A stretch of 64,000 bases of DNA from Pseudomonadota bacterium (GTDB taxonomy: Bacteria; Desulfobacterota; Desulfovibrionia; Desulfovibrionales; Desulfomicrobiaceae). Of the stretch, positions 35,091-43,181 are shown piece after piece (within the stretch, counting starts at the first letter, position 1; every line of letters starts with the position of its first letter). The position numbers and the translations under genes were made by a program. The notes beneath the pieces were generated by a model. It made no database searches, was not told where the DNA came from, and was given only the letters and a program-made list of their open reading frames with translations. The stretch is from contig JAEWKZ010000084.1 of NCBI GenBank assembly GCA_023393525.1, forward strand, positions 1 through 64,000, read 5' to 3'.

Positions 35091-36008
35091 TCACGGCGTT
35101 GTCCCGGCCAGATATGCGGCCAGGGCCAGGGCGTAGAACTTGGAGCGGTCGGAGTCCCCGCGCGAGGGCACGACCAGGGGATAGCTCGCGCCGACCACGA
35201 TCCCGGCCATGGGCAGATCCATGAGGCTGGTCACGGCCTTGTAGAGCACGTTGCCGGTGACGATGTTGGGCGCGCAGAGGATGTCCGCCCGGCCCGCCAC
35301 GGGGTGATCCACGCCCTTGGCCCGCGCCTTGTCCCCCGAAACGGCGATATCCAGGGCAAAAGGCCCGCCGACCACCGCGTCGCCAAAGATGCCCATGCGG
35401 CAGAGCTTGGCCAGGATGTCGGCGTCCTTGCTGGAGACCATATCGTTGTAGGAGACCTTTTCCGTGGCCGAAAGCACGGCCACCTTGGGCGGATCCATGC
35501 CCAGCTTCTTGGCCACGGCCACGGCGTTGTTGATGATGTCGATCTTGCGCGTCAGGGAGGGCGCGATGTTGACACCCGCGTCGGTGACGATGAGCAGGCG
35601 CTCCTCGCGCGGGTGCGGAAACACCCCGATATGGCTGAGGAGCCCGTCGCTCCCGCGTTTGCGGCCCAGCACGAGGCGCAGCAGCACATCGGTCTTGACC
35701 CCGCCCTTCATCAGAAACTGGGCGCGGCCCTCCTGCAGCAGGTCGAGGCTCGCCGCAAGGGCTTTCTTGTCATCCGGCTCGTGCAGGCATTCGAAGGCGT
35801 CGACATTCTCGCTTGCCAGCTCCGGCAAACCGCGCATGCGGTCCACGTCCCCGACAAAGACCGGCTCGGCCAGCCCCTGCCGCGCGGCCTCGAGCCCGGC
35901 CAGCACCGCGTTGGCCTCGGCGCAGGCCGCGATGACCACGCGCACCGGCGTCTTGCGGGAGCGGACCAGTTCCACCATCTGGTCCAAAGAGCGCACCGGC
36001 CCGGCCAT
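35091..36008 (-). CDS. Phosphate butyryl/acetyltransferase-like enzyme
   Basis: 305 residues of the PTA/PTB fold. Typical features are AACAEANAVLAGLEAA near the start, FLMKGGVKTDVLLRLVL, the LLIVTDAGVNIAPSL core and GNVLYKAVTSL with GIVVGASYPLVVPSRGDS at the end. The family transfers acyl groups between CoA and phosphate. It overlaps the upstream ACT-domain gene (ATGA). The family also covers phosphate acetyltransferases, so the acyl group is uncertain; no butyrate kinase gene is adjacent. The ribosome site is GGGGGA. Confidence 0.82.
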   Translation of the reverse strand: MAGPVRSLDQMVELVRSRKTPVRVVIAACAEANAVLAGLEAARQGLAEPVFVGDVDRMRGLPELASENVDAFECLHEPDDKKALAASLDLLQEGRAQFLMKGGVKTDVLLRLVLGRKRGSDGLLSHIGVFPHPREERLLIVTDAGVNIAPSLTRKIDIINNAVAVAKKLGMDPPKVAVLSATEKVSYNDMVSSKDADILAKLCRMGIFGDAVVGGPFALDIAVSGDKARAKGVDHPVAGRADILCAPNIVTGNVLYKAVTSLMDLPMAGIVVGASYPLVVPSRGDSDRSKFYALALAAYLAGTTP

Positions 36009-36487
36009 CAGGCGTCCCCCCGGGACAGGGCAATGAGCCCGGTCCGGCTCAGGGACTGGATGCCGTGCGGAGCCAGGGTGCGGATGAGCCCGGCGACCTT
36101 GCCCTGGGGAGCGGCAAGCTCGGCGGAGATGGTCTCGTTGCCCATGTCGATCACGTTGGCCCGGAAAACCTCGAAGATCTGCAGAATCTGGCTGACCGTG
36201 TCCCTCGTAATGCGGACCTTGATCATGACCAGCTCGCGGTCCATGAGATCCTGCTCCGAAAGGTCTTCCAGGCGCAGCACGAAATTCAGGGAGGCGATCT
36301 CGTCGGTCACAGCCTTGATCTTTCCTTCGTCCGGCTCGACGCAGATGATCATGCGCGAGACATCCTCGCGCTCGGTCTCCCCGCAGGAGATGGAACGGAT
36401 GTTGATGCCGTGGCGCTGGAAAACCAGAGCCATGGCGGCCAGGACGCCGGGCTCGTTCCGGACCAGGGTGGAGATGGTGTGACGCAT
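36008..36487 (-). CDS. ACT-domain protein resembling acetolactate synthase small subunit
   Basis: 159 residues with an N-terminal ACT domain (TISTLVRNEPGVLAAMALVFQRHGINIRSISCG) and a C-terminal half like IlvH/IlvN (DRELVMIKVR, FRANVIDMG). IlvH binds valine and regulates acetolactate synthase. No ilvB large-subunit gene is nearby; the gene is instead coupled to a Ptb-like gene and lies 76 bases after tdh. It may be a genuine unlinked IlvH or a regulatory paralogue. GAGGAG precedes the ATG at 36487; an in-frame upstream ATG adds an unconserved 14 residues. Confidence 0.78.
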   Translation of the reverse strand: MRHTISTLVRNEPGVLAAMALVFQRHGINIRSISCGETEREDVSRMIICVEPDEGKIKAVTDEIASLNFVLRLEDLSEQDLMDRELVMIKVRITRDTVSQILQIFEVFRANVIDMGNETISAELAAPQGKVAGLIRTLAPHGIQSLSRTGLIALSRGDA

Positions 36488-36562
36488 GGGAGGCTCCTCG
36501 GTTTCGGGTTCGACGCGCGCAAATATCACGGGCCGGATTGCCGGGCAACCCAGCCCGCGATC

Positions 36563-37600
36563 CTAGACGTTCCAGTCCAGGATGACCTTGCCCGACTTGC
36601 CCGTGCGCATGACGTCGAAACCTTTCTGGAAGTCTTCGGCCGCGAAGTTGTGGGTGATGACCGGGCTCATGTCCAGGCCGCTTTGCAGCATGGCGGTCAT
36701 CTTGTACCAGGTCTCAAACATTTCGCGGCCATAGATGCCCTTGAGTTTCAGGCCCTTGAAGACGACCTGGCCCCAATCGATGGCCGTGTCGTCGGGCATG
36801 ATGCCCAGGAGCGCGATGTGTCCGCCGTGGTTCATCTGCGCGAGCATTTCTCGGAAGGCGTGGGGGCTGCCGGACATTTCCAGGCCCACGTCGAAACCTT
36901 CGGCCATGTGCAGGTCGGCCATGACCGAGGCCAGGGATTCGCTGCCCACGTTGACGGCGCGGCTGACGCCCATCTTGCGGGCCAGGTCCAGGCGGTAGTC
37001 GTTGACGTCGGTGATGACCACGTGGCGGGCTCCGCAGAAGCGGGCGATACCGGCGGCCATGATGCCGATGGGTCCGGCACCGGTGATGAGCACGTCCTCG
37101 CCGACCAGATCGAAGGACAGGGCCGTGTGCGTGGCGTTGCCCAGGGGGTCGAGCATGGCGGCCACGTCGCCGGAGATGGTATCGGGGACCTTGAAGGCGT
37201 TGACGGCCGGAACGCAGACGTACTCCGCGAAGCAGCCGGGGCGGTTGACGCCCACGCCGATGGCGTTGCGGCAGAGGTGGCGCTTGCCCGCCTTGCAGTT
37301 GCGGCAGTGGCCGCAGGTGATGTGCCCTTCGGCGGAGACCCGGTCGCCGACTTGAAGCCCGCGCACCTCGGAGCCCACCTCCACGATGCGGCCCACGAAT
37401 TCGTGCCCGACGGCCATGGGCACCGGAATGGTCTTTGCGGCCCAGGCGTCCCAGTTGTAGATATGGATGTCGGTGCCGCAGATGGCGGTCTTGCCGACCT
37501 TGATCAAAATATCGTTATGGCCGACCTCGGGCACGGGAATCTCTTCCATCCAGATTCCGACCTCGGCCTTGGCCTTTACCAATGCTTTCATTTTTTCCAT
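36563..37600 (-). CDS. tdh: L-threonine 3-dehydrogenase
   Basis: 345 residues. It is a zinc medium-chain dehydrogenase: catalytic zinc ligands in KTAICGTDIHIYNWD and AVGHEF, structural zinc Cys cluster CGHCRNCKAGKRHLC, and NAD-binding GAGPIGIMAAG. The CGTDIHIYNWD stretch is diagnostic of Tdh. It oxidises threonine to 2-amino-3-ketobutyrate, which Kbl, encoded upstream on the same strand, cleaves to glycine and acetyl-CoA. AAGGAG precedes the ATG. About 390 bases with repeats separate it from kbl. Confidence 0.95.
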   Translation of the reverse strand: MEKMKALVKAKAEVGIWMEEIPVPEVGHNDILIKVGKTAICGTDIHIYNWDAWAAKTIPVPMAVGHEFVGRIVEVGSEVRGLQVGDRVSAEGHITCGHCRNCKAGKRHLCRNAIGVGVNRPGCFAEYVCVPAVNAFKVPDTISGDVAAMLDPLGNATHTALSFDLVGEDVLITGAGPIGIMAAGIARFCGARHVVITDVNDYRLDLARKMGVSRAVNVGSESLASVMADLHMAEGFDVGLEMSGSPHAFREMLAQMNHGGHIALLGIMPDDTAIDWGQVVFKGLKLKGIYGREMFETWYKMTAMLQSGLDMSPVITHNFAAEDFQKGFDVMRTGKSGKVILDWNV

Positions 37601-37659
37601 TTTCTTCTCCTTACATCCTCTGAAATTTTTTTCTCAATGCTACAAAATCTTGAAGATGG

Positions 37660-37699
37660 ATTCCCGCCTACCCATGCTGGGCACACGTTCGCGGGAATG
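37660..37699. repeat. ATTCCCGC...GCGGGAAT intergenic palindromic repeat
   Basis: Arms ATTCCCGC (37660-37667) and GCGGGAAT (37692-37699), followed by GACG, match a widespread type of dispersed palindromic repeat whose translation gives VIPA/AGGNP-like peptides. A degenerate second copy (ATTCCCGCCAGCGCGAAAATGAC) lies near 37738. They lie in the kbl-tdh gap. Confidence 0.6.
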
Positions 37700-37778
37700 A
37701 CGTAGCGCATGGTCGGCACTCCGCTGCGGTAGCCGGGATTCCCGCCAGCGCGAAAATGACTGACCGGACAGCGCTCAA

Positions 37779-37956
37779 GGCTTTGCGGGTTGCCGGGATG
37801 GCGGGTCGCCGACTGTCTGACCGAGCCAGGCATCGTTTGTCGCATTGTCGCGTTTCGCCCGGAGCGCAGGCCGCTGTTCGTCAGCAGGGACAATGCGACT
37901 CTACGAGGCCGTCGAGGGAGTTTCGGCGGCTCGCCATCCCGGCAACCCGCAAAGCC
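37779..37956. repeat. Nested inverted repeat, 25-bp outer arms
   Basis: Outer arms at 37779-37803 and 37932-37956 are perfect 25-base reverse complements (cores GGCTTTGCGGGTTGCC and its complement). Inner arms GTCGCATTGTC (37839-37849) and GACAATGCGAC (37889-37899) are also perfect and share the same centre (about 37868). Between them the flanks are imperfectly complementary. The whole 178-bp unit could fold as one long hairpin. It carries no convincing reading frame. It may be a small MITE-like element or a structured RNA in the kbl-tdh leader. Confidence 0.75.
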
Positions 37957-37989
37957 TCCCCCGCCAATCGCCATCCCTCATTGCCTCTT

Positions 37990-39174
37990 CTAAATCACTC
38001 CCAGCTCCTTCCCAACCTTCACAAACGCCGCCACCGCCTGATCCAGCTGCTCCCGGGTATGCGCCGCGCTCATCTGGGTGCGGATCCGGGCCTTGCCCTG
38101 GGGCACCACCGGGAAGCTGAAGCCCACCACGTAGATCCCCTCTTCCAGCATCCGCGCCGCCATGCGCTGGGCCAATACGGCGTCCCCCAGCATGACCGGG
38201 ATGATGGGATGCTCGCCCGGAGCCAGGGTGAATCCGACCTTTGTCATGGCCTCCCGAAAATATCGGCTGTTCTCTTCCAGTCTCACGCGCAGTTCCGGCT
38301 CTTCCCGGATCAAATCGAGCACGGCCAAGGATGTGGCCGTGATGACCGGGGCCAGCGTATTGGAAAAAAGATACGGCCGGGAACGCTGCCGCAGCCACTC
38401 GACGATCTCCTTGCGCCCGGAGGTGTACCCGCCGGAGGCCCCGCCCAGGGCCTTGCCCAGGGTGCCGGTGATGATGTCCACCCGGCCCATGACCCCGCAG
38501 TGCTCGTGGGTGCCGCGTCCGTTTTCGCCCATGAAGCCCACGGCGTGGGAATCGTCGACCATGACCAGGGCGTCGTACCTGTCGGCCAGATCGCAGATGG
38601 CCTTCAAATTGGCGATGTGCCCGTCCATGGAAAAAACGCCGTCGGTGACGATGAGCCTGTAGCGGCAATCCGCGGCTTCTTTGAGCTGCGTTTCCAGATC
38701 GGCCATGTCATTGCTTGCGTAGCGGAAACGCTTGGCCTTGCACAGCCGCACCCCGTCGATGATGGAGGCATGGTTCAGGGCGTCGCTGATGACCGCGTCC
38801 TCGGCCCCGAGCAGGGTCTCGAAGAGGCCGCCGTTGGCGTCGAAGCAGGAGCTGTACAAAATGGTGTCGTCCGTGCCCAGAAACTCGGACAGCCGGTTTT
38901 CCAGCTCCTTGTGCACGTCCTGGGTGCCGCAGATGAAACGCACCGAGGACAGGCCGTAGCCGTAACGGTCCAGGGCGTCGTGCGCGGCCGCGACCAGGCG
39001 CTTGTCGCCGGCCAGGCCGAGATAGTTGTTGGCGCAGAAATTGAGCACCTCGCCGCCACCGGCCACGGAGATGCTCGCCCCCTGGGGCGAGGTGATGACC
39101 CGTTCCGCCTTGAAGAGCCCCTTTTCCCGTAATTCCTCTGTCTGCCGCGCCAGATCTTCCAGTATTCGCTTCAT
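37990..39174 (-). CDS. kbl: Glycine C-acetyltransferase (2-amino-3-ketobutyrate CoA ligase)
   Basis: 394 residues, the family's usual length. It is a fold-type I PLP enzyme of the alpha-oxoamine synthase family: FCANNYLGLAGD, SSVRFICGTQDVHKELE, VMVDDSHAVGFMG and PLP-lysine motif TGTLGKALGGASGGYTSG. It cleaves 2-amino-3-ketobutyrate with CoA to glycine and acetyl-CoA, following Tdh. GGGGAGG precedes the ATG, and a clear sigma-70 promoter lies 32-59 bases upstream. It is divergent from an Lrp-type regulator that is a plausible controller. Confidence 0.95.
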   Translation of the reverse strand: MKRILEDLARQTEELREKGLFKAERVITSPQGASISVAGGGEVLNFCANNYLGLAGDKRLVAAAHDALDRYGYGLSSVRFICGTQDVHKELENRLSEFLGTDDTILYSSCFDANGGLFETLLGAEDAVISDALNHASIIDGVRLCKAKRFRYASNDMADLETQLKEAADCRYRLIVTDGVFSMDGHIANLKAICDLADRYDALVMVDDSHAVGFMGENGRGTHEHCGVMGRVDIITGTLGKALGGASGGYTSGRKEIVEWLRQRSRPYLFSNTLAPVITATSLAVLDLIREEPELRVRLEENSRYFREAMTKVGFTLAPGEHPIIPVMLGDAVLAQRMAARMLEEGIYVVGFSFPVVPQGKARIRTQMSAAHTREQLDQAVAAFVKVGKELGVI

Positions 39175-39205
39175 GCCGCCTCCCCGTAAAATTTCGATTT
39201 CCGCA

Positions 39206-39233
39206 ATTTTATCACCATAAAATTTCTTGTCAA
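39206..39233 (-). promoter_or_regulatory. Sigma-70 promoter of kbl
   Basis: Minus strand TTGACA, 16 bases, TAAAAT. It is near consensus, with predicted start about 39199 and a 25-base leader to the kbl ATG. The surrounding 39185-39270 stretch is strikingly AT-rich for this genome, suiting Lrp-type binding. Confidence 0.75.
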
Positions 39234-39350
39234 CGAATTGAAAGGCAATATATTAACGAATAAATCAATTAGCAACCCTCTTAAGGCCCATCCGCCCGGA
39301 TTTTGTCTTTCAGGCCGGACTGGGCTAAGCGCTCACGCGGGAGCATAAAC

Positions 39351-39824
39351 GTGAACGAAAAAGAAATCACCCTGGATCACACGGACCGCCAGATCATCGC
39401 CGCCTTGCAGGAAAACGGACGCGAATCCTACAAGAGCATCGCCCAGCGCCTGGGCGTGTCCGACGGCACGGTGCGTCTGCGCACGGAGCGATTGCTGAAA
39501 AGCGGCTACCTACGCATCTCGGCGTCGGTGAACCCGATGTTCTTCGAAGACGGCCTGACCGCCACCGTGGGAGTCAGTCTTGAGGGACGGGCCAATGCCC
39601 AGATCATGCAGGCCATCGCGGATCTTGAGGGGGTGCAGTCCGTGTCCAACGTCTCGGGCCGCTTCGACCTGCTGGTGGAGATCCATGTGGCTTCCCGCAG
39701 CGACCTGCGCCGCTTTCTGGTCGACGACCTGTCGGCCCTGGGCGCGGTCCAGAACACCGAGACCTTCCTTTATCTGGAAACCATCAACAAATGGGTGCAG
39801 CAGCGCCAGGAAGACACCAAATGA
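39351..39824 (+). CDS. Lrp/AsnC family transcriptional regulator
   Basis: 157 residues. The N-terminal helix-turn-helix is LDHTDRQIIAALQENGRESYKSIAQRLGVSDGTVRLRTERLLKSGYL, and a C-terminal RAM (ligand-binding) domain has VGVSLEGRANAQIMQAIADLEGVQSVSNVSGRFDLLVEI. The start is GTG with GGGAG 7 bases upstream; the longer ATG-less extension is not needed. It is divergent from kbl across an AT-rich 176-base region, so an amino-acid-responsive control of threonine catabolism is the natural hypothesis. It is translationally coupled to the 66-aa gene. Confidence 0.88.
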   Translation: MNEKEITLDHTDRQIIAALQENGRESYKSIAQRLGVSDGTVRLRTERLLKSGYLRISASVNPMFFEDGLTATVGVSLEGRANAQIMQAIADLEGVQSVSNVSGRFDLLVEIHVASRSDLRRFLVDDLSALGAVQNTETFLYLETINKWVQQRQEDTK

Positions 39825-40021
39825 GCCACATCCTGCACGGGTTCACGGACCCCAACTATCTGGAAGCGTTGATCGCCAAGGCCGAAACCCAGCTGCGCGA
39901 GGCGGAAAACGAGGAGGATCGGCAGCGGTTCGCCGCCTATCTGGACGTGTTGAAAGGATGGAAGGGAAAAATCGGGGCGAGCCAGGATGACTGCGCGCCC
40001 GGTGAAAGCGAACCGAAATAA
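39821..40021 (+). CDS. 66-residue coiled-coil protein coupled to the Lrp regulator
   Basis: Its ATG overlaps the regulator stop (ATGA). The sequence MSHILHGFTDPNYLEALIAKAETQLREAENEEDRQRFAAYLDVLKGWKG... is highly charged and mostly helical, with a polar disordered tail. No family is recognised. The tight coupling suggests a partner of the Lrp protein. It ends 3 bases before the convergent periplasmic-protein gene. Confidence 0.6.
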   Translation: MSHILHGFTDPNYLEALIAKAETQLREAENEEDRQRFAAYLDVLKGWKGKIGASQDDCAPGESEPK

Positions 40022-40024
40022 AGA

Positions 40025-41113
40025 CTACGGAGCAGACAGCCGCTCCCGCATCATAAGCCCGATCAACTCACCGCGATCGAGACGCTGCGCATAGCCCTTT
40101 TCCAAAATTCCTGAAGCAGTCCTGTTCTTTTCCTGCTCGGCCTGCGCCAGATACCCGGCCAGAATGGGTTCGACCTCACGGCGCAACTGGGTGTCGGACT
40201 TTCCGTCCAGCGCCCTGAACAGCGCTTCCAGGTCTTCGGGCGCGGGCAGATCGGCGGCGTTCAGGACCACGCCGATCCGCGCCCGGTAGCGCTCCAGCGA
40301 AGCCTTGATGTGACTCTCCTTGATGACTGACAGGCCCGACCAGCCCGCCCGCATCCACTGAAACACGCCGCAGCGCACCCCTTCGTCCGCATCGAGGTAG
40401 ACCCCGATGGAGACGTTGGTCTGAATCCGGGACGCGACCCAGCCCAGCCCGGTCCTGGTCAAGCCTTCCTCATCCGAATAGACGTAGCGGCTGTCCTCGT
40501 CGCGCCCGACAAGGTAGCCCTTGGTGCCCACCTCCGATGGTCCGGACTGCACGCTCACGGACAAAAGCGCTCTTTCTTCCGGCACAAAAACAAGCATCCG
40601 CTTCAAGCGCATCCCGTAGCATCCGCCCGTGGACAAATCCGCGGTAGTACGGTCGTATTGCTCGCCCCGCACCACGACCATCCCGGCCGGCGGCCAGGGA
40701 TCGGCCCACAGCCGACGCTGCTCTTCGGCGCTGCCTGGCGTGGCCCAGACCGAGGAACGGATGGAAAACGGCTTGATGAGTTCCTGGGGAATCTCGGGAT
40801 TGTAGAGATAGCGCAGCAGGCGCCGCATGGGCTGATTTATCGCAAATCCCTGATACGCGCCGGGGGCGTCGTCGTATCGGAACAGTCCGCCGGAGGCGTC
40901 GCCCTGAGCCCGGACATGGGCGATGAGAGGCGCGATGCGGTCCGGATCAGGGTCATGGCCGAGGAGCGCCTCGCGGCACAGATGCTCCACCGCCTGCTCA
41001 AGGCCGGGCGGCGACGAATGAGGGCCGAGGGCATGGACTGGGCCCGCGCCAAGGCCGAAAAACAGGATGAGTCCGCAGACCCACCCCCGCCGCGCACGAA
41101 AGGGGGCACTCAC
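40025..41113 (-). CDS. Exported protein of unknown function
   Basis: 362 residues. A signal peptide (basic start, then WVCGLILFFGLGAGPVHA) is followed by a soluble domain with repeated acidic and aromatic stretches: FRYDDAPGAYQGFAINQPMRRLLRYLYNPEIP, TADLSTGGCYGMRLKRMLVFVPEERALLSVSVQSG and GVYLDADEGVRCGVFQWMRAGWSG. No family is recognised. The GTG start lies 1 base after the Lgt-like stop, with GGGGAG 7 bases upstream. It is last in the operon with the 797-aa protein, phosphatidylserine decarboxylase and Lgt-like protein, so an envelope role is likely. Confidence 0.65.
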   Translation of the reverse strand: MSAPFRARRGWVCGLILFFGLGAGPVHALGPHSSPPGLEQAVEHLCREALLGHDPDPDRIAPLIAHVRAQGDASGGLFRYDDAPGAYQGFAINQPMRRLLRYLYNPEIPQELIKPFSIRSSVWATPGSAEEQRRLWADPWPPAGMVVVRGEQYDRTTADLSTGGCYGMRLKRMLVFVPEERALLSVSVQSGPSEVGTKGYLVGRDEDSRYVYSDEEGLTRTGLGWVASRIQTNVSIGVYLDADEGVRCGVFQWMRAGWSGLSVIKESHIKASLERYRARIGVVLNAADLPAPEDLEALFRALDGKSDTQLRREVEPILAGYLAQAEQEKNRTASGILEKGYAQRLDRGELIGLMMRERLSAP

Positions 41114-41114
41114 G

Positions 41115-42146
41115 TTATATCTCCCCTTCCTTGACGAAAAAGCGGACCTGCGACCCCGTGACCGAACTGCGACCCGTGTACAGAAAAACGAGCAGAAAAA
41201 CGCCCTGCAGGAGCAACAGCACCGGCACGTTCCACAGGGCGGCAAGCCCATGGCCAAGATCCGCCGCTACTCCGTGCGCAGACAGGAGCACGGCGGGCGC
41301 AAGCCCGTAGAGAACGCCCACGGCGGCCATGATCTGATAGGCGGATATCTTTTGCTCGCCCCGGTAGTCGGCGCGGAAGAATTCGGAAATCACCCGCCAG
41401 ACCTGGGTCGCAACCAGCGGTACGATCATGGCCACCGAGAAATTTTCAGCCGCGAAGAAGGCCATCCCCAGACAGGCGGCGGCGCAATACAGGTAGGCGG
41501 TCATGAGCTGCACGGGCACCAGCTCGCGGCCGCAGAGCTCATGGGCGTAGGCCGCTTTCTTGGTCTGACCCTGGAAAACGATGTTCCAGCGGGTGAAAAT
41601 CCCGCGCCACGGTTCGGGCATGGTCAGCACGGGGCGACCATAGCAGCAGCCGAAACTAAGGCACGCCAGACGCCCCACTCCCTCGCCCACGGCGTAGGCG
41701 ATGGCCAGGGCCGCAAGAGCCGGCAGCACGGCCCCCTGCCCGGTCAGCGCGACCACGGCCCAGGCCACGAAGGGGGCCACGACGATACCGACGAAGGCGG
41801 CCCCGCCCACGCTTAAGGTGTTGGGCTTGCCTTCGACCAGCCGCGCCACGATCCTCGCCGCCGGAATGCACAGCCCGAGCATGCCCGCGACCATGAGCGC
41901 AAGCCCGGTGATTCCCATGCCCACGGACCCGAGCAGCGTGATGGCCACGGCCACGGCCACGGTGTAGGCCAGGGCGCTCAAAGCCCCGTACCAGGTCAGG
42001 TTCAACGCCTGCCACGCGCCGTCCGGATTCTTGAACAGGGGCACGCTGGCCATCATCTGCCAGCGTTCACCGGGAAGAGTCCGTCCGCCCCAGGCGATGA
42101 ACGCGAAAAGCATGGCCGCGAAACACACAATCAGCACATACTCCAT
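41115..42146 (-). CDS. Lgt-like membrane protein (prolipoprotein diacylglyceryl transferase family)
   Basis: 343 residues with seven to nine membrane helices. The stretch YAVGEGVGRLACLSFGCCYGRP matches the Lgt signature region (GR-x-x-C/N-x5-C-CYG), as in divergent Lgt-like proteins, not housekeeping Lgt with its GRxGNFxN. Lgt moves diacylglyceryl from phosphatidylglycerol to lipoprotein Cys; the acceptor here is unknown. The gene lies 30 bases after psd and just before an exported protein, within a Pho-box operon. The ribosome site is TGGAGA. Confidence 0.75.
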   Translation of the reverse strand: MEYVLIVCFAAMLFAFIAWGGRTLPGERWQMMASVPLFKNPDGAWQALNLTWYGALSALAYTVAVAVAITLLGSVGMGITGLALMVAGMLGLCIPAARIVARLVEGKPNTLSVGGAAFVGIVVAPFVAWAVVALTGQGAVLPALAALAIAYAVGEGVGRLACLSFGCCYGRPVLTMPEPWRGIFTRWNIVFQGQTKKAAYAHELCGRELVPVQLMTAYLYCAAACLGMAFFAAENFSVAMIVPLVATQVWRVISEFFRADYRGEQKISAYQIMAAVGVLYGLAPAVLLSAHGVAADLGHGLAALWNVPVLLLLQGVFLLVFLYTGRSSVTGSQVRFFVKEGEI

Positions 42147-42176
42147 ATTTTCTCCAGCCGGGCCGAGACGCCCGGG

Positions 42177-43181
42177 TTATGCGTTGGGTCCAAGGACGCG
42201 GCCGATGCTCTCGCGCACCCGCACGTCCGTTTCCACCCACGGGCGCCCCAGCCAGCTCGAAAAGCGGCTGCCCGCGTCCCCGCGAAACTGATTGGCGACC
42301 AGGTCCGGACTGAATTCAACCCGGCCCGGCTCAAAAATGAGCACATCAAGAGAACTCCCGGGCCGGTACAGACTCTTGGGCTGCCCCTTGCTCAGGAAAA
42401 GGCCGGGACGCATTTGCTCGCACGGCTCGTAGCCGCTGCCCGCATAGGCCTGCACGATCTGCCCGATCATGAGCGCCGCCACCTCGACCATGGCCACCAG
42501 GCCGCAGCCGCTTCCGCCCGGCACGTCGGTGTCGATGACCGTCACCGCCCTGCGGTTGCGGGAAAATGGCGTGACCTCGCTGATGACGGCGGCGGGATTG
42601 CAGGAGTGAAACGCGCCTTCGATCTCGTAAAAATCGCGCACCACCCCGCTGACCGGGGCATGGTTGTAGTGATACTTGTCCGGAGTGAGGCGAAAGATGG
42701 CAAAATCGCCGCCCGTGAAAGCCCAGACCCAGTTCGGCCGCCCCAGAAACTCCGCAAAAGAGAAAAACTTGTCCTTGATGAAAAGCACGCTGTCCTGGCT
42801 AAGCGACCCCGCGAACATGCGCGAGTCGGCGGGCGAGACCACGGCCAGAGGGTCGCCTGTCATGGGCCGAACCTCGTCGTAACGGATGCGGCGCTCGAAA
42901 ATGCGGCGAGCCGTGGTGTAATAGGATGCGTCCTCCACGCATTCCGAAAGGTCGATGCCCAGACGCCGGATAAGCGAATTGGCGCCGGAAATGCGCGCCC
43001 CCAGGGGCAGGTCGTAGTTCATGAACCCCAAAAGGCTCGAGGCGCGGCCCGATACCACGGCATTGAACAGGACCGGAGCCCGCTCCCGCACCCGTGAATA
43101 CAGGTAGCCGATGGCCCGGTCGCAAAAAAGTTCCTCGTCCCGGATCTGCCCGGAATCTCTACTTATATACTGATGCGTCAT
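42177..43181 (-). CDS. Phosphatidylserine decarboxylase proenzyme
   Basis: 334 residues. Typical psd features are the central HYNHAPVSGVV (metal/substrate region), NRRAVTVIDTD and VAALMIGQIVQ near the C-terminus. The pyruvoyl-forming cleavage motif reads GSS (about residue 275, PGSSLDVLIFEPG) in place of the classical LGST, as in some bacterial branches. It converts phosphatidylserine to phosphatidylethanolamine. It overlaps the 3' end of the 797-aa gene by 23 bases. GGAAGG precedes the ATG. It may be a second, Pho-controlled paralogue; no pssA is in the window. Confidence 0.85.
   Translation of the reverse strand: MTHQYISRDSGQIRDEELFCDRAIGYLYSRVRERAPVLFNAVVSGRASSLLGFMNYDLPLGARISGANSLIRRLGIDLSECVEDASYYTTARRIFERRIRYDEVRPMTGDPLAVVSPADSRMFAGSLSQDSVLFIKDKFFSFAEFLGRPNWVWAFTGGDFAIFRLTPDKYHYNHAPVSGVVRDFYEIEGAFHSCNPAAVISEVTPFSRNRRAVTVIDTDVPGGSGCGLVAMVEVAALMIGQIVQAYAGSGYEPCEQMRPGLFLSKGQPKSLYRPGSSLDVLIFEPGRVEFSPDLVANQFRGDAGSRFSSWLGRPWVETDVRVRESIGRVLGPNA

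Noticed and set aside
35091..36548. Long 485-aa reading frame joining the IlvH region to the Ptb-like enzyme
   Set aside because: Its first 180 residues are an out-of-frame reading of the ACT protein; the true start with ribosome site is at 36008.
37588..37974. 128-aa minus-strand frame in the kbl-tdh gap
   Set aside because: It is a translation of the palindromic repeats (GGNP and VIPA-like strings), not a gene.
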